Part shown: in pieces, positions 12,744 through 15,225 of the stretch
Layout of the letters: each line of letters opens with the position of its first letter
Numbering within the stretch: the first letter of the stretch is position 1
Assembly: GCA_023264215.1 (NCBI GenBank)
Contig: JALQSY010000028.1
Location: 1 to 15,225 of the forward strand
DNA length: 15,225 bases
Direction: 5' to 3'
Source of the DNA: Candidatus Nanopelagicales bacterium
GTDB lineage: Bacteria > Actinomycetota > Actinomycetes > S36-B12
The notes under the pieces: model-generated
What the model was told of the DNA's origin: nothing
The model's database searches: none
The model's input: only the letters and a program-made list of their open reading frames with translations
Made by a program: the position numbers and the translations under genes

Positions 12744-15225
12744 ATGGCGCTGCCCCGCGGGGACGACCCTGCTCGCTCCGTCATGCGCGACGTCGAGCGG
12801 ATGGCCGCGGGCAGCCCGCTCCTGGAGCAGCTCGCCCCGATCTACTACCGACACGTCCCCGATGAGGACATCGCCACACGCCGCCCCGAGGATCTCCTCG
12901 GGGCGATGGTGTCGCACATCGAACTCGGCAGCGAGCGCCCGGCGGGCACGGCGTGCGTGCGCGTGCACACGCCGACCGACGACACCGACGGCTGGTCGTG
13001 CGGCGGCCCCGTGGTGGAGATCGTCACCGACGACATGCCCTTCCTCGTGGACTCGGTGGCGGCCGAGCTCACGCGCCTCGGTCGCGGACTTCGCCTGGTG
13101 ATCCACCCGGTGCTCACCGCGCAGCGCAGCATCGCTGGAGCCCTGGAGTCGGTCAGCGCGGACGGTCCGGGGCTGCGCGAGTCCTGGATCCACGCGGAGA
13201 TCAGCCGGGGTGCGGTGCCCGCGGGGGAGATCGAGTCCGCACTGCGGCGGGTCCTCAGCGATGTGCGCGAAGCGGTCGAGGACTGGCCGCGCATGCACGC
13301 CAAGGCCCTCGAGGCGGCTGACCAACTGAGCGAGCACCCGCCGAAGGGGATCCCCGCGGCGGAGTCCGAGGAGGCAGCCGCCCTGCTGCGCTGGATCGCG
13401 GACGACAACTTCACCTTCCTCGGTTTCCGCGACTACGACCTGGTGACGCACGATGGTCGCGATCGGCTGCGCGCCGTACCCGGCACGGGCCTGGGGATCC
13501 TGCGAGCCGATCCGGATCACACGCGGGAGACCGCCTATCTCAGCGCCCCGGTCGCGGAGCGAGCCCGCGAGCCGCGTGTCCTGGTGCTCACGACCGCCAA
13601 CAGCCGGTCGACGGTCCATCGCCCGACCTACCTCGACTACATCGGGGTCAAGCAGTTCGACGACACTGGCCAGGTCGTCGGCGAGCGGCGCTTCCTCGGC
13701 ATCTTCGCCGCATCGACGTACGCCCAGTCGGTGCGCGAGATCCCCGTCCTGCGCACCAAGGTCGACGAGGTGATGGCCGAGCTCGATGTCGAACCGGGCT
13801 CGCACACCGGCAAGGAGGTCATGCAGTTCCTCGAGACGTATCCCCGCGAGGAGCTCTTCCAGGTCGAGTCGCCCGAGCTGGCGGCGGTGGCCCTGGCCGT
13901 GCACCAGATGGCCGAGCGGCGGCAGACCCGTCTCTTCGTGCGGCGTGATCCCTACGGCCGCTTCATGTCCTGCTTCGTGTACCTGCCGAGGGATCGCTAC
14001 AACACCGCCGTCCGCCTGCGCATCCAGCAGATCCTCCAGGACGCCTACGGCGGCGCATCGGTCGACTACACCGCGCGCGTCTCGGAGTCCGTGCTCGCCA
14101 GGCTGCATGTCGTCGTCCGCGCAGCACCCGGACACACGGTGCGGGACGCCGACCTCCACAAGGTGCAGGAGCGCATCGTCGACGCCGTGCGCAGCTGGGA
14201 CGATGACTTCAGCGCAGAGCTCATCGAACGGGTGGGCGAGGACCGGGCGGCCGACATCCTCACGACGTACGCCGACGGCTTCCCCGAGGCGTACAAGCAG
14301 GAGGTCCCCGCCGACGCCGCCGTCAAGGACGTGCTCATCGCCGAGTCCGCGGACGCAGACGAGGTGCGGCTGCGCCTCTACGCGCCGGAGGGTCACGACT
14401 CCCGCCTCCGCCGCCTGAAGATCATCCGCGCGGGCGATCCCATCTCGCTGTCGCAGGTGCTCCCGGTGCTCGGCTCGCTCGGGGTGATCGTCGAGGACGA
14501 GCACCCCTACGACATCGCCCGCGTCGACCGTCCGCCCCTGCACGTCTACGACCTGGGATTCCAGTTGCCCGAGGGCGACATCCCGGACATGGACTCGCTG
14601 CGCGACAGATTCGAGTCGGCCTTCCTGGCCATCTGGCTCGGTCGGTGCGAGGCGGACGCGCTCAACGGCCTCGCGGTGCGGACGTCGCTGACCTGGGAGC
14701 AGATCGTCGTGCTGCGCGCCTACGTCCGCTACCTCCAGCAGACCGGCGCGAGCCTGGGCCAGGAGTTCGTGGAGACCGCCCTGCTCGGCAACCGCGCGAT
14801 CGCGCAGTTGATCGTCGAGCTCTTCGAGGCGAGATTCGATCCACATCGCGAGGAGGGTCGGCGCGAACGCGAGGAGGCGGTCGCCGCACAGGCTCAGCAG
14901 GCGCTCGAGGCGGTTGCCAGCCTCGACGAGGATCGCATCCTGCGCTCGCTGCTGGGCCTGGTCGCGTCGACCACGCGGACCAACGCCTACCGCCGTGACG
15001 GCCACGGACATCCGCTAGACCGTCTGTCGATCAAGTTGGATGCCCCGTCGATCGCCGAACTCCCGCTGCCGCGTCCGCGGTTCGAGATCTGGGTCTACTC
15101 CCCGCGTGTCGAGGGCGTCCACCTCCGCTTCGGGCGCATCGCCCGCGGCGGGATCCGCTGGAGCGATCGGCGGGCCGACTTCCGCACCGAGATCCTCGGC
15201 CTGGTCAAGGCCCAGGAGGTCAAGA
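12744..15225 (+). CDS. gdh: NAD-dependent glutamate dehydrogenase, large (about 180 kDa) type, N-terminal half
   Basis: 827 codons are visible and the frame runs off the right edge. The ATG at 12744 is preceded by GGAGG with an eight-base spacer. Family landmarks appear in order: IYYRHVPDEDIATRRPEDLLGA (residues about 33-54), VVEIVTDDMPFLVDSVAAEL, DDNFTFLGFRDYDL, RPTYLDYIGVKQFD, GERRFLGIFAASTY, LFVRRDPYGRFMSCFVYLPRDRYNT, TNAYRRDGHG, and at the edge RFGRIARGGIRWSDRRADFRTEILGLVKAQ (from about residue 796), the start of the catalytic core. The enzyme deaminates glutamate to 2-oxoglutarate with NAD+ and is mostly catabolic, with N-terminal ACT-like regulatory parts. The family is about 1,600 residues long, so roughly half is present. 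No frameshift or stop was found in the translated stretch. It follows the patatin gene by 20 bases. Confidence 0.95.
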   Translation, partial: MALPRGDDPARSVMRDVERMAAGSPLLEQLAPIYYRHVPDEDIATRRPEDLLGAMVSHIELGSERPAGTACVRVHTPTDDTDGWSCGGPVVEIVTDDMPFLVDSVAAELTRLGRGLRLVIHPVLTAQRSIAGALESVSADGPGLRESWIHAEISRGAVPAGEIESALRRVLSDVREAVEDWPRMHAKALEAADQLSEHPPKGIPAAESEEAAALLRWIADDNFTFLGFRDYDLVTHDGRDRLRAVPGTGLGILRADPDHTRETAYLSAPVAERAREPRVLVLTTANSRSTVHRPTYLDYIGVKQFDDTGQVVGERRFLGIFAASTYAQSVREIPVLRTKVDEVMAELDVEPGSHTGKEVMQFLETYPREELFQVESPELAAVALAVHQMAERRQTRLFVRRDPYGRFMSCFVYLPRDRYNTAVRLRIQQILQDAYGGASVDYTARVSESVLARLHVVVRAAPGHTVRDADLHKVQERIVDAVRSWDDDFSAELIERVGEDRAADILTTYADGFPEAYKQEVPADAAVKDVLIAESADADEVRLRLYAPEGHDSRLRRLKIIRAGDPISLSQVLPVLGSLGVIVEDEHPYDIARVDRPPLHVYDLGFQLPEGDIPDMDSLRDRFESAFLAIWLGRCEADALNGLAVRTSLTWEQIVVLRAYVRYLQQTGASLGQEFVETALLGNRAIAQLIVELFEARFDPHREEGRREREEAVAAQAQQALEAVASLDEDRILRSLLGLVASTTRTNAYRRDGHGHPLDRLSIKLDAPSIAELPLPRPRFEIWVYSPRVEGVHLRFGRIARGGIRWSDRRADFRTEILGLVKAQEVK

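Noticed and set aside
12720..15011. A 763-codon open frame on the minus strand opposite glutamate dehydrogenase
   Set aside because: It is the antisense shadow of a clearly recognised gene. Stop codons are rare there because of high GC; the product has no domain character and no ribosome binding site was noticed.

Overview
The window is a very GC-rich, gene-dense bacterial chromosome segment. It most likely comes from an actinobacterium (Actinomycetota). The reasons are the strong G/C bias at third codon positions, GTG/TTG starts without ribosome binding sites, an Rv3235-family protein, a BldC-like small helix-turn-helix protein, a WS/DGAT acyltransferase, and the large NAD-type glutamate dehydrogenase typical of this phylum. 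I cannot name a genus. There is no tRNA, rRNA, CRISPR array or insertion sequence that I can see, and no stretch over 300 bases lacks a gene.

Layout. (1) 2-1801 (+): the 3' part of a repetitive parallel beta-helix (NosD/CASH-like) protein whose start lies left of the window. (2) 1816-4756 (-): a GntR/HutC-type regulator overlapping by ATGA a TauE/SafE (TSUP) anion exporter, followed by an LtrA membrane protein. The regulator's promoter (TTGACG-17 bp-TACATT) contains a GntR-like operator. (3) 4823-5987: a divergent pair, an Rv3235-family protein (-) and an unknown conserved-looking protein (+), separated by a control region with two perfect palindromes. (4) 6001-7224: an accessory-looking patch with a HigBA/Gp49-type toxin-antitoxin pair (-) and a cut-down AbiEi-type protein (+), joined by an AT-rich region. 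(5) 7296-9611: a small excisionase/BldC-type HTH protein (-), then a SAF-domain membrane protein and a CpaE-like P-loop protein (+), the last two overlapping by ATGA. (6) 9621-15225 (+): a HAD hydrolase, a WS/DGAT (wax ester/triacylglycerol synthase family) protein, a patatin-like lipase, and the first 827 codons of NAD-glutamate dehydrogenase, closely packed.

How the parts fit. GntR-TauE looks like a self-regulated export unit for a sulfur- or carbon-containing anion. SAF-CpaE resembles the front half of a Flp/Tad pilus locus without its ATPase or pilins. WS/DGAT plus patatin could make and break down neutral lipid next to a glutamate catabolic enzyme. Regions 3 and 5 look to me like parts of one actinobacterial neighbourhood with the toxin-antitoxin patch inserted between them.

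The most general signal is transcriptional. Five genes carry a TAnnnT hexamer ending exactly six bases before the start codon (2967, 4756, 5427, 6877, 9621), and two more carry a weaker version. This is the geometry of leaderless mRNAs. I found no clearly new multi-gene system. The best leads are the degenerate P-loop of the CpaE-like protein, the altered HHxxxDG motif of the acyltransferase, the GntR operator-promoter, and the stripped AbiEi protein beside a toxin-antitoxin pair.
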